In this document: in pieces, positions 8,368 to 17,883 of the stretch
How positions within the stretch are numbered: position 1 is the stretch's first letter
How the letters are laid out: each line of letters begins with the position of its first letter
Origin: JAWKOK01 sp963765875
GTDB lineage: Bacteria; Chloroflexota; Anaerolineae; Caldilineales; Caldilineaceae
NCBI GenBank assembly: GCA_963765875.1
Contig: CAVXYK010000003.1
Coordinates: 124,001-188,000, forward strand
Direction of reading: 5' to 3'
DNA: 64,000 nt
Position numbers and translations under genes: made by a program
Notes under the pieces: generated by a model
The model's input: only the letters and a program-made list of their open reading frames with translations
Database searches by the model: none
Told to the model about the DNA's origin: nothing

Positions 8368-10386
8368 ATGGGATCTTTTCGCAGCCGGCTGCGCCTACTC
8401 AACATTGGTGCCGGACGTCCATCTCGTCATTCCAACCCAGCGCGGTCATTGCTCACCAGTGTTCTAATCTGTACCGGCGCGCTGCTGGTCATGCTTGCGC
8501 TTCCTGCTCACCTGTCCGGCGCTAGCCGACATGCATCGGTGCAGACAGCCATCTATTCAGTTGCTTCGCTACCTGTGAGAACCAGCGTCGAGAAAAGCGC
8601 CATCACCACTACGCTTCCTATTACCGGCTCGCCATCGCCAACTCTTATGCCAGCGGCGGTGATGACGGTGACGGCCACATCGACCGCTTTCGCCACTGAA
8701 CTCCCCACCCTTTTTCCCTCAGACACGCCCATTCCAGCCGAGACAGCGACTCAACCTTCGATACAAGCTTCAACATCAACTCTGACCTCAATGCCGGCGG
8801 AGACCGCTACCTTCACGCCTGAGTCGCCGAGCGCGACAGTGACGCCGACCTCAACCGATGCAGCCACGCCCACACCCGGGGCCCCGACTGACCCTGTGAC
8901 ACCCAATACCGTGACACCCAGCCCAACCAACACCACGACTTCCACACCTGAGCTGGCGACCGACCCACCGGCTCCCGCGCCCGTTCAGCATACGCATCTC
9001 TTCATCAGCGAATTCATGGCAAACCCGGCAGCCGTGAGTGACAGTAAAGGCGAGTACATCGAAATATTTAACGGTGGAGAGGAGATCGTCAATCTCGCCG
9101 ACTGGCGGATCGAGGATCTGGACGGCGAAGGACACACGATAGCAGGCGAACTGCTCATTCAGCCGGGAGCCTATCTGGTTATGGCCCGCAACGGTACGCT
9201 TTCTGACAACGGCGGCGTCGCTGTCAACTATGTCTATAGCAGTTTCCAGCTAGCAAATGGAGACGATGAAATCGTGCTCCTTTCACCCGCCGGCGTCACA
9301 GTTGACAGTGTCACGTGGGGCGGCGGCGGGTTGTCAATTGATGCAGGCGTCAGTCTGGAACGGTCTGACTTCACGATAGCTGATACATGGATCCCCGCAT
9401 CTTCACCGTGGCCGGGCTCAGCCGGCGATCGGGGCAGCCCAGGTCTACCCTATCGAGCGCCATCTCCCACGCCGGCATCCACACCAGTACCCACATCGAC
9501 ATCCGTGCCGACGCCGGTTCCAACAGCGACAGAAACGCCCACAATTGCGTACACCGGCACGCCCGCTCCAACGCAGCCGGGACCCACGCCGACTGCTTCA
9601 GAGACTGCCGAACCAACTGCCACATCGACGGGCATAGCGACGGACACTGTGACGCACACCCCAACCCCTGCGCCGTCAGCCACGGAAGGGCCAACTCCCT
9701 TTCCGCCGTCAATCTTGATCAGCGAATTCCTAGCAGACCCAAAGGCAGTCGGAGACGAATTCGGCGAGTTCATCGAATTGTTCAATGCCGGCGACGCCGC
9801 CGTCAATCTCAATGGGTGGATCCTGGCCGATCTCGACACTGACAACTTCATAATTAACGTGGATCTGATTATCCAGCCCAATCAGTATTCTGTGTTGGCA
9901 CGTAGTAGCGACCTAATCCTCAATGGCGGAGTTCCGACGGACTTCCAATTCAATGGCATGAAACTGGCCAACAGCGAAGACGAAATCGTGCTATTGATGC
10001 CCAATGGCTCTGAAGTAGATCGTATCGAATGGAATAGTGGCGAGATCACGTCAGGCGCCAGCCTGGAACGCGCCTCTTTCGATGGCACGGACATCTGGGA
10101 AACGGCCTCGATGCAATGGCCAGGCTCTGCCGGCGACGCGGGCAGTCCGGGGAGCGCGTATGTTCCGTCGCCCCCTACGTCGACGCCAACAATGACGCCT
10201 ATGGCAACACCCATGGCAACACCGATACCGACACAGGTGTCGACGCCTCTGGGTTACATCAACGGCCACCCAAACTACAGCGCCCACAGGTGCTCCGCCA
10301 ACCCCACTCACCACACCCACACCCGGTCCGCTGCCCTCAATCTACATCAGCGAGTTTCTTGCCAATCCGAAGGCAGTCAGCGATGA
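8368..10386 (+). CDS. giant lamin-tail-domain surface protein, N-terminal piece
   Basis: First of three open pieces (8368-10386, to 11503, to 14630) that read as one protein of about 2,080 residues. GGGAGG sits 7 nt before the ATG at 8368. A basic start followed by SLLTSVLICTGALLVMLALP is a signal peptide or signal anchor. A long Thr/Pro/Ala-rich stretch follows, then lamin-tail domain 1 (about 8995-9440, from LFISEFMANPAAVSD to WPGSAGDRGSPG), another Thr/Pro linker, domain 2 (about 9710-10160), and a third linker where the frame is lost. After about 10251 this frame gives unrelated His/Asn/Ser-rich residues up to the stop. A one-base insertion in GGG at 10251-10253 restores the Thr/Pro linker in the next frame. 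Such domains occur in exported, often nuclease- or calcium-associated proteins. The role of this one is unknown. Confidence 0.8.
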   Translation: MGSFRSRLRLLNIGAGRPSRHSNPARSLLTSVLICTGALLVMLALPAHLSGASRHASVQTAIYSVASLPVRTSVEKSAITTTLPITGSPSPTLMPAAVMTVTATSTAFATELPTLFPSDTPIPAETATQPSIQASTSTLTSMPAETATFTPESPSATVTPTSTDAATPTPGAPTDPVTPNTVTPSPTNTTTSTPELATDPPAPAPVQHTHLFISEFMANPAAVSDSKGEYIEIFNGGEEIVNLADWRIEDLDGEGHTIAGELLIQPGAYLVMARNGTLSDNGGVAVNYVYSSFQLANGDDEIVLLSPAGVTVDSVTWGGGGLSIDAGVSLERSDFTIADTWIPASSPWPGSAGDRGSPGLPYRAPSPTPASTPVPTSTSVPTPVPTATETPTIAYTGTPAPTQPGPTPTASETAEPTATSTGIATDTVTHTPTPAPSATEGPTPFPPSILISEFLADPKAVGDEFGEFIELFNAGDAAVNLNGWILADLDTDNFIINVDLIIQPNQYSVLARSSDLILNGGVPTDFQFNGMKLANSEDEIVLLMPNGSEVDRIEWNSGEITSGASLERASFDGTDIWETASMQWPGSAGDAGSPGSAYVPSPPTSTPTMTPMATPMATPIPTQVSTPLGYINGHPNYSAHRCSANPTHHTHTRSAALNLHQRVSCQSEGSQR

Positions 10387-10447
10387 GTTCGGCGAGTTCA
10401 TCGAGCTGTTCAACGCCGGGAATTTCGCCGTCAATCTCAACGGCTGG

Positions 10448-11503
10448 ATGTTGACCGACCTCGACAGGGATAATTTCGTCATCAATGCCGATCTAAACAT
10501 TCAGCCCAACCAGTACCTTGTGCTGGCTCGCAACGACGATATGGCCGTCAACGGCGGCTTGCCAGTCGACTACATCCTCACCGGCATCAACCTGGCCAAC
10601 ACCGGCGACGAGATCCTGCTGCTGAGGCCAAACGGTCAGGAAGCGGATCGCATTGAATGGGGCGATGGCACGAACCGTGCGGTCACGGCCGGAGCCAGCC
10701 TGGAGCGAGTCTCCTTCGATCCGGCCGGCGGCTGGGTCACAGCTCAAACGCCCTGGACAGGTTCCGCAGGAGATTTAGGCAGCCCGTCAACCGCCTATCG
10801 CCCTCCCGCTGCCACACCAATACCGACACTGACCCTGGCGCCGACACCGATCGCAACACCCACGATGACACCGCCAACGCCACTGCCCACACCCACAGAC
10901 GACCCAGGCCAACATCCAACGCCCGGTCCGCTACCCGCTGTTTTTATTAGCGAGTTTCTGGCCAATCCTGAAGCGGTCAATGATGGCAGCGGAGAATTCA
11001 TTGAGATATTCAACGCCGACACTGAAGCGATCAATCTGAACGGCTGGATCTTGGCCGATTTGGGCAGCGATCGACACGTAATCGCCGCCGACCTTGAAGT
11101 CGAGGCGCATGGCTACATCGTTCTGGGCGTCAACGCCAACCGAGATGCCAATGGCGGCGTTCCTGTCGACTACGTCTATGGCGGCATCCAACTTGCCAAC
11201 GGTGACGACGAGATTTTGCTGCTTGCTCCCAACGGAGTAGAGGTCGACAGCGTCAACTGGGGCAACGACAGCGGCCTGACAATACGCCGTGGCGTCAGCC
11301 TTGAACGGACGACATTTGGTCCTGATTTCAGATGGCTGGCAGTGGGTGCGCCCTGGCCCGGCTCGGCAGGAGATTCAGGCACGCCCGGTTCCGGCTATGT
11401 TACGCAAACAGAACCGCCAGATCCTGATCCCAACGCCGACAGCAACGAATCTGCCCGCTACGCCACCTCCTCCCGGGCCGGCAAGGGCCCTGCGGATCAG
11501 TGA
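10448..11503 (+). CDS. giant lamin-tail-domain protein, middle piece
   Basis: Continuation of the gene beginning at 8368. The frame is in fact open from about 10240, so the ATG at 10448 is internal and falls inside lamin-tail domain 3 (about 10340-10800: IYISEFLANPKAVSDEFG upstream of the ATG, then LANTGDEILLLRPNGQEADR). Domain 4 runs from about 10935 to 11400 (VFISEFLANPEAVNDGSG to WPGSAGDSGTPGSGY). Between them is a Thr/Pro linker. The frame is lost near 11400-11440 in the next linker, and the last 30 residues of this frame are not domain-like. No ribosome binding site supports an independent start, so I treat it as part of the longer gene. Confidence 0.75.
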   Translation: MLTDLDRDNFVINADLNIQPNQYLVLARNDDMAVNGGLPVDYILTGINLANTGDEILLLRPNGQEADRIEWGDGTNRAVTAGASLERVSFDPAGGWVTAQTPWTGSAGDLGSPSTAYRPPAATPIPTLTLAPTPIATPTMTPPTPLPTPTDDPGQHPTPGPLPAVFISEFLANPEAVNDGSGEFIEIFNADTEAINLNGWILADLGSDRHVIAADLEVEAHGYIVLGVNANRDANGGVPVDYVYGGIQLANGDDEILLLAPNGVEVDSVNWGNDSGLTIRRGVSLERTTFGPDFRWLAVGAPWPGSAGDSGTPGSGYVTQTEPPDPDPNADSNESARYATSSRAGKGPADQ

Positions 11504-14500
11504 GTTTCTCGCGGATCCGAAGGCGACAGACGACAGCGATGGCGAATATGTCGAAATATTCAATGCCGATACCATGCCGGCAAATCTGCGCGGTTGGTTA
11601 CTTGCAGACCTGGGGGCCGATAGCCATACGATTGCCGTCGATCTGATCCTTGAGCCGGGCGACTATGTTGTACTCGGGCGCAACGACAACCGGACCGTGA
11701 ACGGCAATGTGCCCGTCGACTACGTCTACCGTGGATTCAGCCTGGCAAACAGCATGGACGAAATATTGCTGCTAGCCCCTGACGGCAGCGAGGTAGACCG
11801 CGTAATCTGGGTCAGCGGATCAGAACTCTCAACCACGCCCGGCGCCAGTTTGGAGCGTTCGGTAACAGAATTGAATGCCTGGGTCACTGCGCAGATGCCA
11901 TGGCCCGGCTCCGCGGGGGATTTCGGATCGCCAGGCACGGCACCGACCCACGAAACGCCTGGCCCGACAGCGACCCCAGCTGACCCAGACATACCGTCGC
12001 CTTCGCCGACCCCGACCCCGGCCTCGACCGCGGAACCGTCGACAGTCTGGCGCCCATCGCCGTCGAAAAGCCCGATCCAGCTCGATGAAGTAGCGTTCCA
12101 GGGCAGTGACCATGAATTTGTGGCTCTTCGCAATGTCAGTTCGGAGTCCGTCACCTTGGACGGGTGGTCCATCGGCGACGCGGAAGTGGCAGGCGATGGC
12201 GAAGGCATGTACGCGTTGCCCGATGACATCGAACTGACGTCAGGTGAGCGATTCGTTGTTGCACGCACTGCAAGCGGATTTTCTGCCGCGTTTGGCCGTC
12301 TTCCTGATGCAGAGATCGAATCATCTGATCCTTCAATCACCACGTTGTCCAAGCGGTCGGATCTGGCATCGGGCCGGTTTGCACTCAAGGACAGCGGCGA
12401 TGAGATCGTGCTGCTGGATAATCAGATGAGATTGGCGGATGCCCTTGCCTACAAGGCTGGTGATCTTGCCGCCCTGGGCCTCACCGGCGAACTGGCCCCG
12501 GCATCCGGCTTCAGCCTCCAACGAGTGCCCGACTCCGTCTTTGACCCGGTCGTCGACCAGAGAGATCGATATCTCTACGCACGCCCGCGCCCATTTGAGT
12601 CGGTTAGCCGGCCGGAACCGCGTCCAATCACGCCGCCCCATCTGGCCGATGGGTTGTTGGCCGTTTGGGGCACCTTGGGCGCCCAGAGCAACTTCTCGCC
12701 AGACCGTACGGCTCCACCGGGCTATCTCCTGGCAGCCGCCGAAGCTGAAGGCTTGCACTTTGCGGCCATCGCCGACCCAGTGCCCCAGACGCCGCAACGG
12801 GAGTTTGAGCATGACAGCGCCATCATTCACGTACCGGCATGGTATTGGCAGAGTGCGGCAGAGTCGGCAGCTATCATCTATTCGTCTCAGACTACTCTGC
12901 AGACCAACCTACCGGACCTGCTGGCCCACTTGCGAAATACGGGTGCTCCCGCTCAGTGGATAGCAGGCGAAGAAGAACTACCGGCAGAGTTTTCCGTTTA
13001 CGCGTCAGACAGCGTCGCGGCGCCCGGCAATCTCGCCCCGGCCTGGGAAATGTGGGACAGAGCAGATCGTGCGCTACTGCCGGGCGGCAACAGCAATCCC
13101 CCACTCCCAGGCGAGGCCGTGCCACAGCCGCGCTACACAGGTCTTGCCGTTGCCAATGTCACACCCGCTGACATCTCCACTGCATTAACCATTGGCCGGG
13201 GCTGGCTGACCAATCGGCCTGGCCTGTGGCTCACGCTGAGCGTGGTCGATGAAGACGGCAATGTCTGGTGGATGGGTGACTCGCTGTCCGGCAGCAATGA
13301 GATGACATTCCGAATCGAGTACGGTGATCTTGGCGGCGAGCCGGCCGGTCTCGCCGTCTGGCAGAATGGCAAGCCATTACATGCTCGTCAGAGTACAGCG
13401 GGCGACGGCGCCTGGACACTCACAGCGCCGGCCCTGCCCGGCAGCAAGATCGTCGCCGTTGCGACCCAGGCAGACGGAGACTTCGCCCTCACTGCGCCGC
13501 TACACATTCAGAGTAGCGCCGATTCTACCGTGTTGATCAGCGAGGTGATGCCATCGCCCTCTCACGACTACAACGGCGACGGACATCTTGACAATGACGA
13601 CGAGTACATTGAACTCTTCAACCTCGGCACACTGCCGGTCTCGTTGACGGGTTGGCGGATCAGTGACCGGCGAACCGATGAGTTGGGCCGTTACCACTTC
13701 GTCTTTGGAGACGATCGCTACATCAGCGGTGGCCAACGACTGGTCCTTTGGCATTCCGAAACCAACATCAACCTCGATGCCGAGGACGATTACGTACGAT
13801 TGATCGATGCTGACGGCAGGGAGATCGATCAACTTCACTGGACCATCGCCGCAGAGGGCAGTTCTTTCAGTCGAACGGAAGAAGATCAGGAATGGCAGAC
13901 CAATTCAGTACCGTCCCCAGGCGGGCCATTTGGCGGTCTCCACGGCACGGGACGCCACGAGGAGATCGTCATCGATCCGACTGAGGGCCAGGTAGGCGGT
14001 CCGCCCGGTTCAGTTGCCGGCGCCAAACGGCAAGGCCTCGAACGCTGGGTCGAGTTTGAGGCGACGGTCGTGGCCCCGCCCGGGCTCTTCAACTCGGCCA
14101 TCTACGTGGCCGACGCCATGCCCTTCACCAGCGAGGCGCTGGGCGGCATCGGCATCCAGGTCTATCTGCGCAACGGGCAGTATCCGCCACTGGCGGAAGG
14201 GGATCGCGTGCGCGTGCGCGGCATGACCAAATCGTTTCGCGGTGAAATGGAGGTAGTGCTGGAGCATCGAGAGCAGATTTGGCGGCTGGGAGCGGGCGGA
14301 ACGCTTGCGCCTGTGCCGGTCGATGTCGACGATATCAATGAGTCGCTGGAGGGACGCCTGGTGACATTCAGCGGTGTCGTCACCGGCTGGCAAGGAGACA
14401 GCATCTATCTGGGCGACCCAGATATTGATGATTTTGAACAGCGCAAGGAAGAAGCCGTACGCGTCACGGTGCGTAGCAGCCTTGATTGGAAACGGCCCTA

Positions 14501-14630
14501 CGTGAAAGAAGGCGAACGATTTGTAGTGACAGGTATCGTGGGGCAATTCGCCAAGGAAGCGCCATGGAACGGCGGGTATCGGGTGTTGGTGCGCTATCCA
14601 GACGACCTGGTGGAGATGAGTGCGAAGTAG
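11289..14630 (+). CDS. giant lamin-tail-domain protein, C-terminal piece with PHP-like and OB-like regions
   Basis: Third piece. The frame is open from 11289 but resembles the protein only from about 11415, where it resumes the Pro/Thr linker. It holds lamin-tail domain 5 (about 11490-11945), a weaker domain 6 (about 12065-12520, with SGDEIVLLDNQMRLADALA), then a stretch like a PHP/CehA phosphoesterase (about 12640-13500: VWGTLGAQSNFSPDR, GLHFAAIADP) in which the metal-binding His and Asp are missing. Lamin-tail domain 7 follows (about 13525-13935), then two OB-like modules (about 14020-14620; GDRVRVRGMTKSFRGEMEV, GRLVTFSGVVTGWQGDSIYL) like those near extracellular nucleases. No nuclease catalytic domain is seen. 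Confidence 0.8.
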   Translation: MASALNGRHLVLISDGWQWVRPGPARQEIQARPVPAMLRKQNRQILIPTPTATNLPATPPPPGPARALRISEFLADPKATDDSDGEYVEIFNADTMPANLRGWLLADLGADSHTIAVDLILEPGDYVVLGRNDNRTVNGNVPVDYVYRGFSLANSMDEILLLAPDGSEVDRVIWVSGSELSTTPGASLERSVTELNAWVTAQMPWPGSAGDFGSPGTAPTHETPGPTATPADPDIPSPSPTPTPASTAEPSTVWRPSPSKSPIQLDEVAFQGSDHEFVALRNVSSESVTLDGWSIGDAEVAGDGEGMYALPDDIELTSGERFVVARTASGFSAAFGRLPDAEIESSDPSITTLSKRSDLASGRFALKDSGDEIVLLDNQMRLADALAYKAGDLAALGLTGELAPASGFSLQRVPDSVFDPVVDQRDRYLYARPRPFESVSRPEPRPITPPHLADGLLAVWGTLGAQSNFSPDRTAPPGYLLAAAEAEGLHFAAIADPVPQTPQREFEHDSAIIHVPAWYWQSAAESAAIIYSSQTTLQTNLPDLLAHLRNTGAPAQWIAGEEELPAEFSVYASDSVAAPGNLAPAWEMWDRADRALLPGGNSNPPLPGEAVPQPRYTGLAVANVTPADISTALTIGRGWLTNRPGLWLTLSVVDEDGNVWWMGDSLSGSNEMTFRIEYGDLGGEPAGLAVWQNGKPLHARQSTAGDGAWTLTAPALPGSKIVAVATQADGDFALTAPLHIQSSADSTVLISEVMPSPSHDYNGDGHLDNDDEYIELFNLGTLPVSLTGWRISDRRTDELGRYHFVFGDDRYISGGQRLVLWHSETNINLDAEDDYVRLIDADGREIDQLHWTIAAEGSSFSRTEEDQEWQTNSVPSPGGPFGGLHGTGRHEEIVIDPTEGQVGGPPGSVAGAKRQGLERWVEFEATVVAPPGLFNSAIYVADAMPFTSEALGGIGIQVYLRNGQYPPLAEGDRVRVRGMTKSFRGEMEVVLEHREQIWRLGAGGTLAPVPVDVDDINESLEGRLVTFSGVVTGWQGDSIYLGDPDIDDFEQRKEEAVRVTVRSSLDWKRPYVKEGERFVVTGIVGQFAKEAPWNGGYRVLVRYPDDLVEMSAK

Positions 14631-14740
14631 ACGCCAGATGGTTTTAGCGGATGGGTCGAATCTGCCAAGGTGTGTCACAATAGTGGGAGGTTTCGACGCA
14701 ATACCGCCCTGACTACACGCGGCTGCTCCAGGAGGAGTCC

Positions 14741-15422
14741 ATGAGAGTCTATGTCTTTGCCGATGATCCGGAAGAACGGCACATCTTCAACTATGTTCTT
14801 GAGCACAGCGGTCTGGACGTCTTGCCGAGTTCGGGCATAGAGGCCGTTCTAACCGACTGGCCGCAGAACTCGGCGGAACTGATTGTGTTTACCACAGACC
14901 GGAATGGACCGCCGTTGGAGGAAATCGTACAGATGCGAGCCAGCACTCAGGTGCCCATCCTCGTGGTCACCAATCGCTTGACCGAGTCGGACGAGGTAGA
15001 GATGCTGCGCAGAGGAGCCGATCTGGCGCTCTTCCGGCCTGTTTCCGCTAGACTGCTGGCTATGTACGCCAAGATTCTACTCCGGCGCGTAGAGAACGTG
15101 CCGTCCTCCATGCTGGTCTCACTGGATCTCGGCGAAGTTGTACTCAACCCGGCCACCCGGACTGTGACTGTTGACGGAGGAGAGCCCCAACGTCTCACTC
15201 ACCTGGAGTTCCGGCTGGCCTACGTACTTATGACCAATCGAAACCAGGTGGTGCCAACCGAGATCCTGGTTGAACGCGTCTGGGGATACGACGGTAGCGG
15301 GGATCGGGAATTGGTGCGCGGGCTGAGTTAGCCGTCTACGGCGCAAAATCGAGCCGAACAACGAAGAGCCTATCCTGATTGAGACGATTCAGGGCGTCGG
15401 ATATCGTTTTGTAACACCGTGA
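14741..15422 (+). CDS. OmpR-type response regulator with pseudo-receiver, frameshifted near the C-terminus
   Basis: AGGAGG precedes the ATG. Residues 1-115 form a receiver-like domain, but the phospho-acceptor Asp is replaced: AELIVFTTDRNG aligns with the usual A-D-L-V-L-L-D, putting Thr at the acceptor site, and FRPVS replaces the conserved T/S-K-P. The acidic pair DD near the N-terminus is kept. Residues about 125-225 form a winged-helix DNA-binding domain (LTHLEFRLAYVLMTNRNQVV, ERVWGYDG). A stop at 15329 ends the frame in the recognition-helix region. Dropping one base near 15326 restores VSRLRRKIEP and IETIQGVGYRFVTP, ending at 15422. It lies 110 nt after the giant surface-protein gene. 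No histidine kinase is nearby. Confidence 0.8.
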
Positions 15423-15579
15423 TCAACGGGATTTATACAGGTTTACCACATTCGACCGAAGAATTCCACGCTTTTGCAATGGCAGTTCAGCTTCTTCTAC
15501 ACGCCCATATGCGACAATGACGGATGTAGACACGGACGCAACAATTCTGTGCGCCCGTGTAAGAAAGGAGCAAAAAACC

Positions 15580-15789
15580 ATGGATTATTTCACGACAGGG
15601 ATTGAAGCTCGTGACCGATATGACGAGATGTTGCGACAGGCGGATGAGATGCGAAGAGTGAATCGGCACATCGCTAATTCCTCCCAAGGCCGGTTGAGCC
15701 TGATGGAGCGAGCCGGAGACACATTCGTCTCAATTGGCGAATGGCTCAAGCGCCGAGACGACTTGACCTACGCCTACGACAAGCGCTAG
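15580..15789 (+). CDS. small hypothetical protein, 69 aa
   Basis: Starts MDYFTTGIEARDRYDEML and is strongly charged and probably helical (many Arg, Glu, Asp), with no membrane segment or Cys. AAAGGAG at 15564-15570 lies 9 nt before the ATG at 15580, a better start than the in-frame ATG 63 nt upstream. A palindromic hairpin follows at 15861. I do not recognise the family. The good ribosome binding site and clean spacing make a real gene likely. Confidence 0.6.
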   Translation: MDYFTTGIEARDRYDEMLRQADEMRRVNRHIANSSQGRLSLMERAGDTFVSIGEWLKRRDDLTYAYDKR

Positions 15790-15860
15790 ACCAATCAGTT
15801 CAGCCTTGTATCGGCCCGGCCAAAGCTGGGCCTACAAATAGAATAATGATAGACCCTACG

Positions 15861-15888
15861 GGCCCGCCATCGACGTCGATGGCGGGCC
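15861..15888 (+). terminator. palindromic hairpin after the small gene
   Basis: A perfect 28-bp palindrome (12-bp stem, 4-nt loop) begins GGCCCGCCATCGA and lies 72 nt after the stop codon of the small hypothetical gene. It is followed by a T-containing stretch (taagttt), which fits a modest intrinsic terminator. Confidence 0.6.
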
Positions 15889-15912
15889 TGTAAGTTTCAG
15901 TAGTTCACGAAT

Positions 15913-15995
15913 TGTCATTCCGATGACCGGAGGGAAGAGGAATCTCGGGTTCGCCAAGGAGAGATTCCTCGTCGCTTCGCTCTGTCGGAATGACA
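15913..15995. repeat. nested inverted repeat of a common dispersed type
   Basis: Outer arms TGTCATTCCGA and TCGGAATGACA enclose inner arms GAGGAATCTC and GAGATTCCTC. The 83-bp layout matches a widespread class of extragenic palindromic repeats and may be a non-autonomous mobile element. Confidence 0.6.
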
Positions 15996-16072
15996 GTTGC
16001 GACCAAATCGGTAACTACTGTGTTTAGAAAAACAAGTCCACATCCACATTCCGCCGGACTCGTATTGCCCGA

Positions 16073-16564
16073 TCAGGCGTCCTCATAGACTCGCCATCCC
16101 AATGTCTCGGGATCAATACCCGAGATCGCATCCAGCGGCATTTTGAAGTAGCGCCCTTTGGCCGTAACCGCCACGGTCCCGTCAGGCAGATAGAGTTCGC
16201 CGGTGCCGTCAAAAACACGATCCTTCTCTTCGATGATACGCCCCCGGGCTGTCAACTCCACATCCAGCGGCACAGGTTTCCGAAATCGCAGTGTAAAATC
16301 GCCGGTGACGCCCCAGACCGACGGATTGGCGGGATCAGCATCGCCGATGTTGATGGCGCGGCCGATGGTCTCGTCGAGAATCCCCATGATGACACCGCCA
16401 TGCATGCGTCCCGGATAGCCCTGATGTTGAGATTGCCCAGTGAAACGGGCCAGGACTTCCTTGTGTTGTTCACCATTCTCAACTTCATAGAAGGCCACCT
16501 TCACACCGGCCACGTTCTTCACACCGCAGATGAAACAATCGTAGCTATTGGGCTGTTTTCTCAT
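16073..16564 (-). CDS. PaaI-type hotdog-fold thioesterase
   Basis: A 163-aa acyl-CoA thioesterase-like protein. The hotdog core is clear: YPGRMHGGVIMGILDETIGRA carries the HGG-x6-D/E segment typical of PaaI/YbgC enzymes, followed by the strand DFTLRFRKPVPLDVELTARG. An N-terminal CFICG gives a Cys-x2-Cys pair, seen in some family members. The ribosome binding site is weak. The gene lies downstream of the aldo/keto reductase on the same strand, with 142 nt of repeat-like sequence between them. Substrate unknown. Confidence 0.85.
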   Translation of the reverse strand: MRKQPNSYDCFICGVKNVAGVKVAFYEVENGEQHKEVLARFTGQSQHQGYPGRMHGGVIMGILDETIGRAINIGDADPANPSVWGVTGDFTLRFRKPVPLDVELTARGRIIEEKDRVFDGTGELYLPDGTVAVTAKGRYFKMPLDAISGIDPETLGWRVYEDA

Positions 16565-16706
16565 GGGTCACATTCCGTATGGTTGCATCGAAAAAAGATC
16601 CACAAAGGTTCACAAAGGGCTGACCACTATTGGCATTTTTCATCTGTCTTCGTGCCCCCTTCGTACCCCTGTGAGCCTTCGTGGATCAACATTCCTCTGT
16701 ACTCGC

Positions 16707-17675
16707 CTACCGCTCCTCAGACCGATCAGTCGCAACGCCCGGTTCATAGGAGAGTGCGGCAATCTCACTCCAGAGTTCCGGCGTCATATCGACGTTGACG
16801 GCATCCAGAGAGCCAGCCAATTGGTCTAGGTTGCGTGCACCGATAATGGGTGCGGTCACGGCCGGGTTGGCGGCGACCCAGGCCACGGCCAGCGTTGCCG
16901 GGTGCACACCGATGCCGGCAGCAAATTCGGTGAATCGCTCGGCCACGTCATAGTACATCTCTTCGCCGTAGCGCTTGCCGTACATGGCATTCTCGACGAG
17001 ACGGCCCTGGGCTGGTCGATTTTCGCGTGTGTACTTGCCGGTCAACAAACCGCCACCTAGCGGGCTGTAGGGAATGACGCCCAACCCTTCGGACTGAGCC
17101 AGGGGCAAGATCTCAACCTCGGCCATGCGCTTGGTCAGATTGTACATGGGTTGAATGCAGGTAAATGCAGCCAGTTCCTCCTTCGCCGAAATCCCCAACG
17201 CCTTGGCGATCTGCCAGGCCGCCCAGTTGCTGACCGCTGGATAGAGAATCTTCCCCGCACGCACCAGATCATCCAGCGCACGGACCGTCTCCTCGATCGG
17301 CGTATCGTCATCAAAGCGATGCACGAAGTAGAGGTCGATTCGGTCAGTCTGTAGACGACTCAGGCTATCCTCGACTTCACGCAGAATGTGGCGACGTGTT
17401 AGGCCCTGGCCGTTGACCGCATCGCGCATGGGTGAGCCGACTTTGCTGGTTATCACCAGTTCATCACGCTCGCCGGCCATGAGTTCACCCAGGATCTCCT
17501 CCGAGCGACCGCGACCGTAGACATTGGCGCAGTCAAAGAAATTGATACCTGCATCACGACATTGGCCATACATCGCCGCCGACATCGCTTCATCGGCGTC
17601 GCCGCCAAACGACATGACGCCAAAACAGAGTTCGGAGACCTTCACCCCAGTCTGTCCTAGATTTCTGTATTTCAT
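16707..17675 (-). CDS. aldo/keto reductase
   Basis: A 322-aa NADPH-dependent (beta/alpha)8-barrel reductase of the YghZ/Gsp69 type. The catalytic tetrad is readable: Asp and Tyr in FFDCANVYGRGRSEEILG, Lys in LVITSKVG and His in DLYFVHRFD. The C-terminal part (VTAPIIGARNLDQLAGSLDAV) matches the cofactor-binding end. I chose the ATG at 17675 (MKYRNLGQTGVKVSEL), the normal family start, with AGAGG upstream, over an in-frame start 54 nt earlier. The physiological substrate is not evident. Confidence 0.93.
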   Translation of the reverse strand: MKYRNLGQTGVKVSELCFGVMSFGGDADEAMSAAMYGQCRDAGINFFDCANVYGRGRSEEILGELMAGERDELVITSKVGSPMRDAVNGQGLTRRHILREVEDSLSRLQTDRIDLYFVHRFDDDTPIEETVRALDDLVRAGKILYPAVSNWAAWQIAKALGISAKEELAAFTCIQPMYNLTKRMAEVEILPLAQSEGLGVIPYSPLGGGLLTGKYTRENRPAQGRLVENAMYGKRYGEEMYYDVAERFTEFAAGIGVHPATLAVAWVAANPAVTAPIIGARNLDQLAGSLDAVNVDMTPELWSEIAALSYEPGVATDRSEER

Positions 17676-17807
17676 GCGTTCCTCTTTCTCAAATGGATGA
17701 TTGTTTGGACTGCAAAGTGTTTTTGTCACAGATTCGCACAGATGAAAAACGTGATACTCACAGATAGTTTGGATTCTACAGTGACACTACTGCAAAAAGG
17801 TCCGGTT

Positions 17808-17883
17808 CACCACAGAGGCACGGAGAAGGCACAGAGTCCACAGAGGAAAAGCTCCGCCCAGATCTGTTAATCTGCGCCCCTAT
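17808..17883. repeat. dispersed intergenic repeat, copy A
   Basis: The first 45 nt are identical to 20856-20900 and the remaining 31 are similar (copy B ends at 20931). The sequence is rich in CACAGAG-like words. The rest of the gap (17676-18034) holds a second short repeat family with ATCTGTGTAAATCTGTGGCAA near 17970, also seen near 33010, and no gene. Confidence 0.7.
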
